Below are positions 36,716-49,005 of a stretch of DNA of 64,000 bases, piece after piece; the stretch's first letter is position 1; every line of letters starts with the position of its first letter. The stretch lies in NCBI RefSeq assembly GCF_964656455.1, contig NC_135723.1:103183283-103247282 (forward strand), given 5' to 3'. The notes below the pieces were generated by a model. The model was not told the DNA's origin. It saw only the letters and a program-made list of their open reading frames with translations, and did no database searches. The translations under genes were made by a program, and so were the position numbers. The stretch is from Halichoerus grypus. Taxonomy: Eukaryota > Chordata > Mammalia > Carnivora > Phocidae.

Positions 36716-37199
36716 AGAAGAGTCCGCTTGACGGAAATGAAGATCAGCTGTAGGGAGAGCCCATGTGTAACAGCGTGGGAAGTGTGTTTGGCTTACTTAA
36801 GTGGATATTTTGGAGGTATTTCTATGCAAGACGCTTGCAACGCTGGCCTGCCTCAGATACTGAATAATCGTAAACTTATTCTGATGAGAGGACAGTGCTT
36901 GGAAGACTCTCAAATGCCCCTTAGAATACGGTCTTTCTGTAGCAGACGCCTAAGAAAGCTACGACCCTTTAACCCTTTCCTTGCTAGGAGGCGTGGCTGC
37001 TGACCGTTGATGCACTCAGCAAACTCGCAATACCTTCGTTACAGAAGTTAGCTCTAGGTTATCTCTTGCCCAAAGCTGGTCTTTAAAACAGGTAACTGAC
37101 AGCTGTGAGGTTATTCAGAAGAACGTGCTACAGCCTCTGAACTGACTCCACCCAACCTCGCAGGTTCCCAAGGGGTGCATCCCATCAGGAAATTCTGTA

Positions 37200-37355
37200 T
37201 CCGTCATTTAATCAGCAAATACCAACTGGTCACTGACTGAATAAGACACTGTACATGTCCCTGTGTGGGATACAAAGTTGTAAGAGTTTCCTAAATGCCA
37301 GGTGTAGAAGAAGAGATTAGACATAAGGATACCATCGGCGCTCAGATTAGAACGC
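37200..37355 (+). mobile_element. Possible L2 relic
   Basis: ATTTAATCAGCAAATACCAA and CTGTGTGGGATACAAAGTTG recall the L2 'gagcacctactatgtgcc...gggatacaaag' region, interrupted by divergence. A Can-SINE follows directly. Confidence 0.45.
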
Positions 37356-37363
37356 AATCTGAG

Positions 37364-37560
37364 GGCGCCTGGGTGGCTCAGTCGGTTAAGCGTCTGCCTT
37401 TGGCTGAGATCATGACCCCAGGGTCCTGGGATCGAGCCCCGCATCGGGCTCCCTACTCAGCGGGGAGCCTGCTTCTCCCTCTCCCTCTGCCCCTCCTCCC
37501 CGCTCATGCACACACGCACTCTCTTGCTCAAATAAATAAATAAAAATCTTAAAAAAAAAA
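37364..37560 (+). mobile_element. Can-SINE, sense
   Basis: Head GGGCGCCTGGGTGGCTCAGT, body with CCCCTCCTCCCCGCTCATGC, tail AAATAAATAAATAAAAATC and an A run. The flanks carry only an imperfect duplication (GCAATCTGA against GTAATCTGA), so this copy is older than those at 27429 or 44491. Confidence 0.95.
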
Positions 37561-39619
37561 TTGTAATCTGAACTTTAGCTGAAATTCATCAGAGGGCTTC
37601 TGGAATCACAGATGATGAGTATTGTCATCAGTCTGAGGGACATGGCGGCACCCGAGCCACGGTGGGGATCCAGGCTCAGCCCTGCTCAGCACAAATGCGA
37701 CAGCCGCTGTACATTGCATCGTTTTTCCTGTAGTTTGCCTAATCTGGCAAAACGGGCAAAGCTGAGCTCCATCTTTCATACGTTGGACTCTGAATTATGC
37801 CAAACCTCCACCCAGGTGGATGCCCAAAGGGCATAAAAATAATGCTGTGTCTTCAGCGCAGATAATTCATGAAACCTAAGGCTTTACGAATCAACAGCCC
37901 CAAGACACGAGCTGAATTTCAAGCCCTTGTCACCAGCCCTAAGCGTCACTCAGTTTCTAGAGCAAGGGGTTACACGTGACCATACCAAGTTACCATGACA
38001 TTTCTCACCATCCTTGGTGAGTGTGTAAAACAGCCCACTGATTTCTATGCACCACATTTAGGCTGCCACATGGAAGTGTGTCCTCATCCAAGGTCCCCGA
38101 ACACACGGAATTCGGCTGAAGCAAAACCCAGTGCTGTGGGGCATGGCAGGCAGACCCTCATGTGCCAGGTTCCATGGGAGCGATCACAAGGTTTCAAAAT
38201 CAAACAGCAACGAAATCCATTGGCAGCGTGGACTAGGAAATACTTCTTTAGGACAGATACCTTTATCCTCTGTGAAAGCGCCAGGAGTTGGGCTGGCTCG
38301 CTGTTTGTTGGTATGATCCTATCACCTTGGTGCATAAACTTCGTGTATGGGGATGCATACTGCATGAGCTGGCAGATAAAGAGATCTGGATTCCGGGCAG
38401 AGGAGCCCATCTCTAGCTCACCCCGCCGGCAGAGACCCTTGCTCAGTGCTCATGAGAGGTGCGGGGAGGTGGCGCCCTTGCTTGCACGCTGTGGGCTTAG
38501 CCCTGCTTGCAAATTGTCTGTCACATAAACATTCCCCGAGGAGGAGGAGGAGAGGGATGAAGGTGAGCACGGTTGCTGTGAATTTTATTTTTTAATTTAT
38601 TCTGATGACTTTTTTCTTTTCCAGTTTTGTGTCTTTCTGCATTACTTCATTTCCATCTGTAAGTGTCCTTTTTCCCCATCCGGTCAAGCAGGTGTAAATC
38701 AATGTTCTGACATGAAGGGCACCAAAAACCAGAAATGCAAAAATGAAGGTTTTCTGTTTTGTGAGTCTGTTGTGTAATTCAGATCCTTTCCTTTTGTGGT
38801 TTGAATGCTCCACCCCTGACTGCGGGGATTATATGGATCAAGACTGCCATACGTGTTGGTCGTGAATTCCTTGCTTCGATTTATTTGAAGCAATTTATTT
38901 ATTCGACAATATACATGTGGAAGTCAGATATCTAACTTGAGTCAAAATGGTCTCTGTCACTAACGAAAGTTTTTAAGAAGCCAAATGTTGATTTTGCTGC
39001 AGTTATGTCTTTGGAAGCAAAGGTTGAGCAGATAGAACTAGTTTTCTCTGTCCGTGAGCACACGGTTCTGCACCTGGCTTTGAGCATTCATGCTCTCAGT
39101 GCGTCTTCCCAGGGTCCACCAGCTAGGAGACAGGCTTACCTACCAAGGGCTTCAGACACATCAGGACAGGAGTAAGAGAATCCTATTAAGTGTTTTTATG
39201 CCTGCACACACGTGTTCACACACAGGCATGCACCACGTGAATGCGGGAGTGCGTGCGTAAGGATAGGGCAACAGACGTGCACGCACAGAATTAATTGGAT
39301 ACTTAATATGGCACCTCGATGCAGAGAGGAGCTTATGGTGAAATATAACAGTATGGTTTCAAAAGCATGTCCTGTGTCCTAAGACGAGACCAGATACCGG
39401 AAGGGCGGAAAACAGACTCTCCTTCTCAGTACAGGTCTCGCTGCCCCCCGCTACTTGTCCACATCTGCATTTTAGAGGGAGGCTCCAGTGGTGTGTGCCA
39501 GTCTCACGGCGGGCTGGGAAGCTGAGGCAGGGTCTCTCCAACACCCAGCACGGTGCCGGACATATAGGAGGAACCCCAAAGTGCAGGCAGCCGCCTCTGT
39601 GACTCTTGCTAAGAGCAGA

Positions 39620-39720
39620 CCTTGACAGCCCCATGTTCTGCACGGGAGACCCAGAGAGGGAAAGTTGCAGAGCTGGAACCAGAAAGTAACTGGGGGCAGA
39701 GCTGCAACCAGAGCAGACCT
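39620..39720 (-). mobile_element. Possible MIR relic, antisense
   Basis: CACGGGAGACCCAGAGAGGG, AAGTTGCAGAGCTGGAACC and related segments resemble the reversed MIR core. Diverged. Confidence 0.45.
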
Positions 39721-39774
39721 CCCTACCATGTCCCTGCTTGTGGGAGTCACCTTGCTGACCTCTCCACCACGCAG

Positions 39775-39960
39775 CTTCTGGCGATCGTGCTTACTGTCTG
39801 GCATCAAGGCCTAGTTTGTGCCTGTCTGTCTTCCCTACCAGACTCTGAGTCCCTGACAGCAAATACTTTATCTGTTTCTGGCTGTTTCCCCTGGACTTGG
39901 CGGTATGCCTTGCACATGGGGGAATCTTTATATATGTGTGTTGAATTGAGTTATAGGCAA
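39775..39960 (+). mobile_element. L2 3' end relic
   Basis: CTTCCCTACCAGACTCTGAG, GCAAATACTTTATCTGTTTC, TATGCCTTGCACATGG and a terminal TGTGTGTTGAATTGAG follow the L2 3' end in order on the + strand. Confidence 0.65.
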
Positions 39961-41114
39961 AGGAAAAAGAAACCATGAGCAGGAGTTGTCAGAAGAATAG
40001 CAGATGAGCAGCGTCCTGTGAGGGTCTGGCTGCCTATAAAGCAAAAAGCCAGATTTTCCAGATTTCCATCACAGTAATCTGTGCACGGATAACAGAGAGG
40101 CAGTGCCTTGCAGACAGCAGGGACAAAATAGCAAGAGCTTCATACTGTACAAAGCAACTCATGTAACCTGTGAGTTGTTGGCTGGCTGTGCATTAGATTT
40201 TTCGGAAGAAGAGGAAAGAAGACCAGTTTAAAATGTCAGTGAAACCCCTCCTAAGGCTCATTAGTAAAAGCATTCTTGTTTAAAATGGGCTTAGGGATCT
40301 TCCTTTTACTTACAGGCTCTCCCAAAAGCCTGTGTATGCTGTTCGTGTGTTTGGCATGTCCCTTCTTTTCTTTTCTTAGAGAACTCTTAGGTGAACACTA
40401 ACCCAGGCCTGATCAAAGTATCATGAAGTCTAAATATCTATTGCAGATTGAGGCTCTCCTACTTTTTCTTTATTTCTTATGAGAAAATTTTTTGTAATTT
40501 AGGTGCTTTCCTAAGTCATCTGCCAATTTTCAGGAGCCTCGCCATCATAGAAAACTGAAAACTGGGTAATCTTAAAACCCACATAGAGCAGTGTTTCTAG
40601 ACCACCGGGCCCAGGGAGCCAGCAGGCAGGCAGTTGGAGGAAGAGAACCCGGTTCCTGGGTCACAGATGGCCGCCAGCCCAGGGGCACCCGCTCCCAGGG
40701 GAGGGGCTGACCTTCGGACGGGATCTGGAAGGTTGGATGGGATTAGGTTAGAATCAATAGGTTTAAATTATACATAAGGGCTGCTTTTTAACTTTTGTGT
40801 CCTCTTTAAATGTAATTTTTGTCTGTTTTATGTCTGTTTGGCTATTCTAAAGAATATTCTGTGTTAGAATAGTGGGAATATGGCATGGTTGTGATGAGGC
40901 TCTCAAGGAAAAGAACACAATTCAGACCCAGTATGGAGACAGCTACTGTTGGCACTTAGAGAAAAGGTGGGGTGGGCGATGGCTAAGTATCCACAGAGGG
41001 ACGAGAACCTGAATCATAAGACACAGGGACACAGGATGGTCTTACACGATCCTTCCTTAGCCTGGTTCCAGTTTGCTGCCTCGATATGTCACAGCCAAGT
41101 ATGTGCTTGAAAGG

Positions 41115-41215
41115 TCTTTGTTCGTTAGCCGTTAATCCATTCCGCAAACATTTTGTAGGCAGCGCTGGCTCCCAGATTTTGAGTCGGCACTGGGGGTACA
41201 CAGCCTGCCAGCCCA
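41115..41215 (+). mobile_element. Possible L2 relic
   Basis: TCCATTCCGCAAACATTTTG, CAGCGCTGGCTCCCAGATTT and CACTGGGGGTACACAG-like sequence resemble the L2 'ttattgagcacc...ctggggatacag' block. Weak. Confidence 0.4.
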
Positions 41216-41303
41216 AGGATGTCAGAGAGAGTGTGTGTGTCTGTCTGTCCCTCTGCTGTTCGCCGGGGGTGTGGTGGGAGCCTGGTAGGAGCAGTTGCAT
41301 TTT

Positions 41304-41479
41304 AATTTTATTTTACTTATTTATTTGAGAAAGAGTGAGAAGGAGCAGGGGGAGCAGCAGAGGGAGAAGCAGACCCCCCGCTGAGCAGGGAGCCCGATGC
41401 GGGGCTCGATCTCAGGACCCTGGGACCAGGACCTGCGCCGAAGGCAGACGCTTAACGACTGAGCCACCCAGGCGCCCCA
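41304..41479 (-). mobile_element. Can-SINE, antisense
   Basis: A full-length copy on the minus strand, flanked by a perfect 15-base duplication GAGCAGTTGCATTTT at 41289-41303 and 41480-41494. Confidence 0.97.
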
Positions 41480-41671
41480 GAGCAGTTGCATTTTTTTAAA
41501 ATTGCAATTCAGTGTGACAATTGCTACCATTGGTGCTAAGGGCACTTTTTTGAGTGATAATTAGAAAGAACAAAGGAGAAGCATCTGCGGCGGCACGGTA
41601 AAGGGCTAAATTCTTAAATAGCGTGGGGACAAGCAACAGTGCAATTGCGGCAGATGAAGGGTGGTTCGCAG

Positions 41672-42300
41672 TACACAGTCACATCCACACACAATCACAC
41701 ACATGCACACACATGCACACAGTCACACTCACGCACACACAATCACACATGCACACACATGCACACAGTCACACTCACACAATCACACATGTGCACACAC
41801 ACTCACACCCACACAATCACAGATGCACACACATGCACACAGTCACACTCACACAATCACACATGTGCACACAGTCACACACACACACAATCACACATGC
41901 ACACACACATGCACACAGTCACACTCAGTCACACACGTGCAGTCACACTCACACACACACAATCACACATGCACACAGTCACACCCACACCCACACAATC
42001 ACACATGCACACACACATGCACACAGTCACACTCACACACAATCACACACATGCGCGCACACACACACAGTCACACCCTCACACACACACGCACACAGTC
42101 CCACATGCACACACACACATGCAGAGTCACACTCACACACACACAATCACACACATGCACACAGTCACACCCACACACGCACAATCACACATGCACACAC
42201 ACACAGTCACATCCACACCCACACAATCACACACATACACACACACATGCACACAGTCACACCCACACCCACACAATCACACCCACATGCACACAATACA
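41672..42300. repeat. Second CA-rich array, ~0.63 kb
   Basis: Repeated CACACAATCACACATGCACA and CATGCACACAGTCACACTCA blocks of about 20-60 bases. As with the array at 34.4 kb, several + frames stay open for about 228 codons because the repeat has no stops. These are His/Thr-rich translation artefacts. Confidence 0.93.
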
Positions 42301-42899
42301 AATGTCAAATAAGCATGAATAGATACCCCACGTCACTCAAAATTTGAAAAATTTAATTGGAGAAATACCAAGATACATTATCTTCCCATCAGAGTGGAAA
42401 AAACAAACATTGTTTAAAGTTATAACGTAGACCCCCCCATACACTGTAAGTTAGGAAGCACTGAGACAGAATCTGTGTTGCCTCTGCCGGGGGTGGTAGA
42501 CCACTGTCCCCAGGGTCTCACACAGACCCCCATCCCCGGAGACCCTCCCCACCCCCACGGGACCCCCAGCTCCCCCTCAGGAGAGCTCTCCCACCCTTGG
42601 CCAAAGGCATGAGAGCCAGTGTGAATGACGGTTGGGCCCAGACGTATTAGGAGCCCCTGGGTGTCTCCCCGGCTCACTTTTGGGGTGAGCCAGCGTGTTC
42701 CAGACGAGGGCTGGAGCTCCATCCCAGGCCCCAGAATGAAGACGCCGCCCAGCAGAGAACCCAGCGGGACTTAGCTGACGTGTCTACCAGGATGTAACGT
42801 TAGCAAGAGATAAACTTCCATTGTTTGTAAGCACTGAATGTAGGGGATTGTGTTTGAAACCTCGAGCTCATCTAGTGAAAGCTGACCATAAAACCTTCT

Positions 42900-43145
42900 A
42901 ACCCGGTAACTGCCTTGCTGGTAACTCCCTTACCTGGCAGACAGTCTTACCTGTGTGCGAAGATATGCGCACGAGGGTTTTCTGCGACACCGTTTATGGT
43001 AACAAGAAACAGAAGGAACCAGCCTAAACTTCCGTCAGTGGGGAAGGCACCGAATAAACGATCATTTGGCCATATAACGGAATACTGTACATCTGTTAAA
43101 AGAGTTTCGCAGCCTTTAAAAATATTTGTATAATTGTGTATTACA
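42900..43145 (+). mobile_element. Old L1 fragment (end of ORF2/3' UTR)
   Basis: TTTATGGTAACAAGAAACAG, AGCCTAAACTTCCGTCAGTG, CGATCATTTGGCCATATAAC and GGAATACTGTACATCTGTTA track the L1 segment that normally precedes the 3' UTR, strongly diverged. Confidence 0.7.
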
Positions 43146-43352
43146 GCATTTACCGTCCTGCAAGTTTGTGTTTTCATGCAGCAGTGTATTTTCCATTTTG
43201 CCCATGTCCTTGGGTGTGCAGTTGCTCACTCGTGCGCCTGCTCATCTTCTCTGTGTGAATGCACCGCATCTCGGCTGCCCCCTCTGCTCACGGCTAGCCG
43301 GGCCACTGTTGCTCAGGCACAGTTGCCGCCCAGAACGGTCTGCCGCGAGCCT

Positions 43353-43394
43353 CCTCGTGTGCGTGTGTGTGTGCGTGTGCGTGTGCGTGTGCAG
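43353..43394. repeat. (GTGTGC)n / (GT)n simple repeat
   Basis: A short run of GT dinucleotides and GTGTGC hexamers in a CpG-containing stretch. Confidence 0.8.
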
Positions 43395-44024
43395 GGTATC
43401 TGCAGGACGTTGCAGCCCTGGAGCGGCCCGGCCGTGCCCCACCAGCGCTGTCAGACCCCAGGTCCATGCTGACTTGCGCTGCACGCACGAGCTTCCTCGA
43501 ACGCCGCTTGTGTGGCCTCGCCCCCCGGCCGCTCTATTACCCGGCGTGTGCCCTAGCCAGGATTGTGGGTACATACCATGCGGCAGAGAGACTTTCTGAG
43601 TGTGCAGGGAGGTACCAAGTAGCAATTGCCTCTGGGAAGGGAGCAGGCGGAGATCAGGAAAGGGTGGACAGGTGCCCTCAAGTCTGTGTTCTATGTTTTA
43701 TTAAAAAAAAAAAAAAACAACTAAGGCAATAGGGTGCAACCTTAAGATTTGATAAAGCTGCCAACTTACATGCAAGTGTTTTTATGTTATTTGAATCTGT
43801 TTGTTTAAAATATCTGCTTATGTGTAAATATGACCACAGAGAAGCATCTTAGGACTTTTCAGAAGCGCTTAGGTCCCTTCTGGGAAGCGGGGGTCAGAAG
43901 GGTGTTGCACTTGTCACTCTACTCCTTTCTTTAGTGTTTGCATTTTTTTTAGAAACCTATTATCAAGTTCATGAATTAAAAATTGAGGAGGGGTGAGTTT
44001 CTGATTGTATGGATGAGATGAAAG

Positions 44025-44190
44025 ACTTCAAACTCTCAGAACCTGTGTTTTCTCATCTGTAAAATATGGGTTAGAAGCATCTACTTTGTAGGGCTGCTGT
44101 GAGGATTATGAATTATTCATATTATAGATCTTGCAGAGCACCTTTACATAGTAGGCACTAAATAAATAATAATTGTTTACATTATTAATA
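44025..44190 (+). mobile_element. MIR relic
   Basis: TGTGTTTTCTCATCTGTAAA, GGGCTGCTGTGAGGATTATG and a GGCACTAAATAAATAATAAT tail match the MIR 3' half on the + strand. Confidence 0.78.
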
Positions 44191-44490
44191 AAAATGTAGG
44201 ATACGCTCTGTTTGCAAATTTACTCACCCTGAAATGTGCAGAGAAAATAGATGTAATTTCTTTATTTCTCAATAAGTGATCTGTTCTTCCACATGAGCTC
44301 CCCACGGGGGAAAATGGATCTTGGAGCCAGGAAACTTAGTTTGATTCAATAATTTAAACCCACAGCCAATGTTTAAATCCCTTTCAGTAAATGCTGTCTC
44401 TTTAGATTTAAACACCTAGACTCTCAGATCACTGCTGCCCACCCCCGCTGGGGAGATGGTGTCAGATTTATCAAATAAAAATGCAGGACA

Positions 44491-44696
44491 GGGGCGCCTG
44501 GGTGGCTCAGTTGTTAAGCGTCTGCCTTCGGCTCAGGTCGTGATCCCAGGGTCCTGGGATCGAGCCCCATATCGGGCTCCCCGCTCTGCGGGGGGCCTGC
44601 TTCTCCCTCTCCCACTCCCCCTGCTTGTGTTCCCTCTCTCGCTGTGTCTCTCTCTGTCAAATAAATAAATAAAAATCTTTAAAATAAAATAAAATA
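44491..44696 (+). mobile_element. Young-looking Can-SINE, sense
   Basis: Full-length with an intact head (GGGGCGCCTGGGTGGCTCAG), a B-box-like GGGATCGAGCCC, a CT-rich body and a tail extended into (AAAAT)n. An 18-base perfect duplication AAATAAAAATGCAGGACA occurs at 44473-44490 and 44697-44714. The intact target sites and expanded tail suggest recent insertion. Confidence 0.97.
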
Positions 44697-45514
44697 AAAT
44701 AAAAATGCAGGACACCCAATTATATTTAATTCCAGGTAAACAATTTTTTTAGTGGTAAGTCCCAAATACTGCATGGGACATATTTATACTAAACCAAACC
44801 AAAACAAAGCACTGTATTGTTTATCTGAAATTAAAATGTAACCAGATATCCTGCATTCTTTTTGGGCAATCCTATCTAATGGGTGAATGGTGGAGGAGGG
44901 AAGGGGTGGGGGGCAATAAGACCCCTGGGCCTCCCGGACTTTGGATGTGCACTGGGCAGTGTCTGGGTCCAGCCCCTGGGCCGTGGACAGGCTCTGAGGG
45001 CCATGGCTGGTGCAACCCACAGTCTGTCTCTCAGCTTAGCCAGGGCCTGGCTGAACCAGCCCCATCTTGCTCCTCAGTGGCACGTCCTCTTTGGGCCTGG
45101 ACTAGGACCTCCACTCGATAGCCACCACAGTGGGGTCTCTAAGTCCTCAGAATAGCGGGATCTATGGCAGGTTTCCAGGCTCTCAGTGGAGCCGCTAGTC
45201 ATGTGGTCCCAGAGAAACATGCAAGAAGTTATGATGATCCCAGGGAAGCTCAACACCATCCCTCTCCCCAAACAGTACCTGTCCTCTGGCTCAGATGTGG
45301 CCACCCCTGAGCTCAGAGCGTCCCCGCATCCCCAGCCTGAAGCAGAGAGCAGGCGGCACCCTGGCCACGGTGTCCCCGCCATGGCCCTCTCTCCCTCTGC
45401 CCCCCTGCCTTCCGCCTGCCTCCCACCTCCTCTCTCTGCCTTCGTTGTGCCCAGTCCCCCAGGGCCAAGGGGCAGCCCTCCCCTGCTCCTTCTTGGATGC
45501 TCTGTGACCCCCAC

Positions 45515-45680
45515 TCAGCACTTACTCCATGAATATGAAATCAAGCACCAGCTATATTCCGAACACCATCTAGATGCTAGAAATAATGGCAGTGAGTAAG
45601 ACAGCTCTTCTAGAGCTTACACTCTTGTGCAGTTGAAGACAAACACAGTGAGCAAATACTGAAAATCCCCGTCCTAAGGT
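45515..45680 (+). mobile_element. L2 relic
   Basis: CACTCAGCACTTACTCCATG, ACACCATCTAGATGCTAGAA, TTCTAGAGCTTACACTCTTG and AGACAAACACAGTGAGCAAA follow the L2 block order (feeding stage, 'gagcttacattctagtggg', 'acaaataa'). Confidence 0.68.
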
Positions 45681-46583
45681 CCCAACTTCACAGAACGTGG
45701 CAGGGAAGCTCTCTAAACGGGGAGGGAGTGCGGACGGGTAGGGGCTGGTGGCATAGTCAAGGAGGCTCCCGCTGGGTGGGTGGAGAAGGCATTTCAGCAG
45801 AGACTGGAATGAGGAAAACTAGCAAGCTTGCCAGTGTCTGGGGCAGAGGGAACGGTGGGCGCCCTTCCAGCCTGCAGAAGTCCAGCTGGCTGGAACAGAG
45901 TGAATTCACAAAGGGGGCAGGGCAGAGGCCAGAACGATCGCCTGCCTCATAGTATACTTTCAAAATGATACCAAAAATAATGTGGAAAGCCCCTTTTGCT
46001 TTCTGGACTCTCTTCTCCCTCAAGAGAACAAGGACATTGACCAAGACTGAAGCCAAGGAGGGCCCCTCTGCCCGGAGCCGGACCTTCCCTCATACCTCCG
46101 GGCTCTGGGCTTCCTGACAGCCTCGGAGCTGGAAAGCTGCAAGCTGACGTCACGCGAGGGGAGACAGACACACAGGCGGACATCCGCACAATAGCCCTGC
46201 TAGGTTAGTAAGTGTTTGCGAAGGGTCACAAGAGGCCAGCAGAGGGGACGACGTCTCCGGGACGAGCCCGCCCAGGACCGCCGCTGGAACCATTCACCGG
46301 AACTTGATGCCCTGTGTGTGATTTGCGTCAGCACAGGGACCGTGGAGCGAGGAGGGAGTGCACCAAGGGCGGCTCCGTGAAAGGCTGTTTGTGGTTTTCC
46401 GGCAACGTGCATATTGGGAGTTGGAGCCGGGTTCCTTGTGATTACCGAGGGCACGACGTTCGACAGGTAGCCCGCAACAGCCCGCTGTGTGCGAGCTGTA
46501 AGGAGGGCTAGATTCTCTTGTTCAGATAAACTAAACAGCCTTCTTTCTGTTTCTTCTCTGGCTTCTCCTCTCTCCCCACTCAG

Positions 46584-46631
46584 GTCCTGGAGTCCCCACG
46601 GTGACAGTGCACAACACCACAGATAAGAAAA
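46584..46631 (+). CDS. DPP6: DPP6 48-bp exon, about residues 556-572
   Basis: The exon is 48 bases. Its first two bases complete G556, PGVPTVTVHNTTDKK follows, and the last base A begins K572. The acceptor is CCCCACTCAG ending at 46583 and the donor GTAAGT begins at 46632. Both flanking introns are phase 1, so the exon is symmetric. The sequon HNTT corresponds to glycosylated N566 near the end of the propeller. Thr replaces Met in the recalled human GVPMV. It sits between introns of 32.5 and 13.3 kb, yet both splice sites are strong. Confidence 0.97.
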
Positions 46632-48197
46632 GTAAGTGCCTTTTGCTCTTTTCTGGAATCTTCCCCTGCCATGGGAGAAAGGAAGCCGAAGTTCTGTGAG
46701 AGAATCCAGCCCACGTGTTCTGATTTGGAGACACAGAGATGGTGCTGTCCTAGCGGTTCAGAGTGACCCCCACAATGGCCAGCATTGATCAATGTGGTGG
46801 ACGCTCAGGGCCACGCAGCCGGAAGAGGAGCTGAGGCCCGGAGGCCACTGCGGCCATTGCAGGGCCCGTCCGCAGCCCTGAACGGAGCCCAAGGCCCGGA
46901 GCTCTGCAGCCTGGCCCTCCACTGGGGGCTCCATGGGCACTTTGAGGCTCATCTGCCCTTGTGGGTAGGGGACGCCTTCATGGCATGAGGGGCTTTCACT
47001 TGAGGCCCTCCCAGCACATTTTTGCTTGGAGGGACCCCATGCAAGTTGAATGCATACTCGTGTATTTATGCAGAGGATCGGAAATGATGCTTCCCATCCC
47101 AGGCAGACCCTCGGTAAAGCTGAGAATGAAGAGAACGTGCCCTCAGCCCCTCCCTTCCTTGGCCTTCCTCTGCCCTGTCCCCGAGGAACCCCACTGCTTC
47201 CCTCCTCCCGACCCCCCACTCTTTCCCACTGTGGTACCACCTGCCCTGGCAGGACCCTGCTCTGTGTCCCGCCTTCTAAAGGAAAGTCAGACCTCAGGCC
47301 CCGATGGCAGGCGTCACTCTGCATTTCCCTTGAATATCAAGGCATCCGGGTGTCAGTGACTCTGATTCCTGGCCTGGTGGTCGGACTTGGAGCCCAGCTG
47401 GCACAGGGCGGGTGGAGTGTGGAAGAGGGGGTCTCCAGCGTTCTATTTAGACACTGGTTAGAAAGTGGCCAGAGCGTTCAAAGGTAGATAAAATAGATTG
47501 ATTTTAAGAAACATCATTTAGGGAATAATCCCCAATGATGATGGTATTTCACAAAACTTATCCAATAATTACTAGAGATTCCAAAGTAAAAGATAACATC
47601 AGGAATAGATTTTTAAAATCACTTAAAATGCAAAAGAAATCCAAAAAAGGGCTGTCAGATGGATACGAAACCCACTCAAAACACTTGCGTGGCCATCAAT
47701 GGGGGGAGAATACGGGGAGAAGGCTACGTTGACCTTCCTGTTGTCCCCCTGGGGGGTGACGGTGTTCTGGGCACAGGGGTGCCCAGCCCCAGGCCTCATC
47801 TCCAACACAACTGGGGAGCCTTCTAGGAGCCCATGAGGTTTGGGGGTCTGGCCACGTGTCCAGTAGGGACGGGGTATGATGTGCGATGGTCTAGGCTGCA
47901 TCCCACCCAGCCACAGGCTGCCCACTCTTGTGGGTACAAGGGCTTGGAGAGTCCAGGGGAGGCTGCCTGAGGGGTCAGGCCGACGCTCACCCCGAGGCAG
48001 GCATCTGTGGGGCTGACAGACACAGCCTGGCATGACAGCCCTCTTTTAAAAAGTGTTCATGCTAGAATCTCTTTCAATGATTCTCACTTTGAAGCATGGA
48101 GATATTTCAAAAAGCCTCAACTGGAATATCTTTTTTTCTGAAGAAAACTTGTACTCTTCACTTAGAGGACTTGTTTAAATGTAAGAGTACATAGATA

Positions 48198-48593
48198 GTG
48201 GTGTGTGTATAATAGAATATTAGCCATCAGAAAGGATGAAATCTTGCCATTTGCAGCAACATGGATGAAGCTAGAGGGTACTATGCTAAACAAAATAACT
48301 GTCAGAGAAAGACAATTATCATATGATTTCAGTTATATGTGGAATTTAAGAAACAAAACAGAGGATCATAGGGGAAAGGGAGGGAAAAATACAATAAGAT
48401 GAAATCAGAGAGGGAGACAAACCATAAAAGACTCTCAACTCTAGGGAACAAACTGAGGGTTGCTGGAGGGCAGGTGGGGGGATGGGGTAACTGGGGGATG
48501 GGCATTAAGGAGGGCACGTGATGTGATGAACACTCGGTGTTACATGCAACTGATGAATTATTGAATTCTACCCCTGAAACTAAAAAAAAAAAG
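48198..48593 (+). mobile_element. 5'-truncated L1 3' end
   Basis: GAAATCTTGCCATTTGCAGC, AACATGGATGAAGCTAGAGG, ATATGTGGAATTTAAGAAAC and CTACCCCTGAAACTAAAAAA are the L1 end of ORF2 and 3' UTR found in carnivores. A near-perfect 11-base duplication flanks it (GTACATAGATA at 48187-48197, GTACAGAGATA at 48594-48604). Confidence 0.92.
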
Positions 48594-48639
48594 GTACAGA
48601 GATAATTTCCTGACATTTTATGAAGTTTTTCCCTTCTTT

Positions 48640-48815
48640 AAAATCTGTGGGATGATGCACACTGAACAGGGTGTGCGGTGAGTGTCCTCGCTGGACGCTG
48701 CACCATGTCGCAGGGGGTGTCACTCTGGGGGGAAGCTGGGTGTGGGGTGTATGGGACACTAGGCCCTATTTTTGAAACTTCTTGTGAATTTATTTCAAAA
48801 TAAAAAAGGTTTGTT
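48640..48815 (+). mobile_element. Older L1 3' end
   Basis: GTGTATGGGACACTAGGCCC, then TTGAAACTTCTTGTGAATTT and ATTTCAAAATAAAAAAGG match the terminal part of old L1M-type 3' UTRs. The 5' limit is uncertain. Confidence 0.6.
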
Positions 48816-48824
48816 TGTTTTTTT

Positions 48825-49005
48825 TTAAAGATTTTATTTATTTGACAGAGACAGCGAGAGAGGGAACACAAGCAGGGGGAGTGGGAGAGGGAGAAGCAGG
48901 CTTCCCACTGAGCAGGGAGCCCGATGCGGGGCTTGATCCCAGGACCCCGGGATCACGACCTGAGCTGAAGGCAGATGCTTAACGACTGAGCCACCCAGGC
49001 GCCCC
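48825..49005 (-). mobile_element. Can-SINE, antisense
   Basis: The minus strand reads a full Can-SINE head at about 49005, body with CACTCCCCCTGCTTGTGTTC, and an A-rich tail abutting the older L1 tail. A C run at 49002-49008 and a T run obscure the duplication. Confidence 0.95.

Larger units (their letters stand above)
14086..46583 (+). other. DPP6: DPP6 intron, 32.5 kb
   Basis: This is the largest intron in the window, from the donor at 14086 to the acceptor CACTCAG ending at 46583. It contains most of the repeats, listed separately: seven Can-SINEs, four L1 pieces, two MLT1 LTRs, a MER5, several MIR and L2 relics, and four large tandem arrays. Stretches without recognisable content are 14100-15890, 16200-17120, 17320-18190, 18660-19610, 19880-21960, 23230-24355, 24680-25900, 26050-27425, 27630-29980 (apart from small MIR/L2 relics), 31490-32070, 33570-34400, 36040-37190, 37570-39620, 39970-41115 and 42310-42900. 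I saw no second gene, no RNA gene and no convincing extra exon in them. Confidence 0.85.

Noticed and set aside
41623..42347. Three overlapping ~228-codon frames
   Set aside because: Same cause: the CA-rich array without stop codons.
43126..43732. Cys/Val-rich and GC-rich frames near the GTGTGC repeat
   Set aside because: They depend on the simple repeat and GC bias. No splice signals or homology are apparent.
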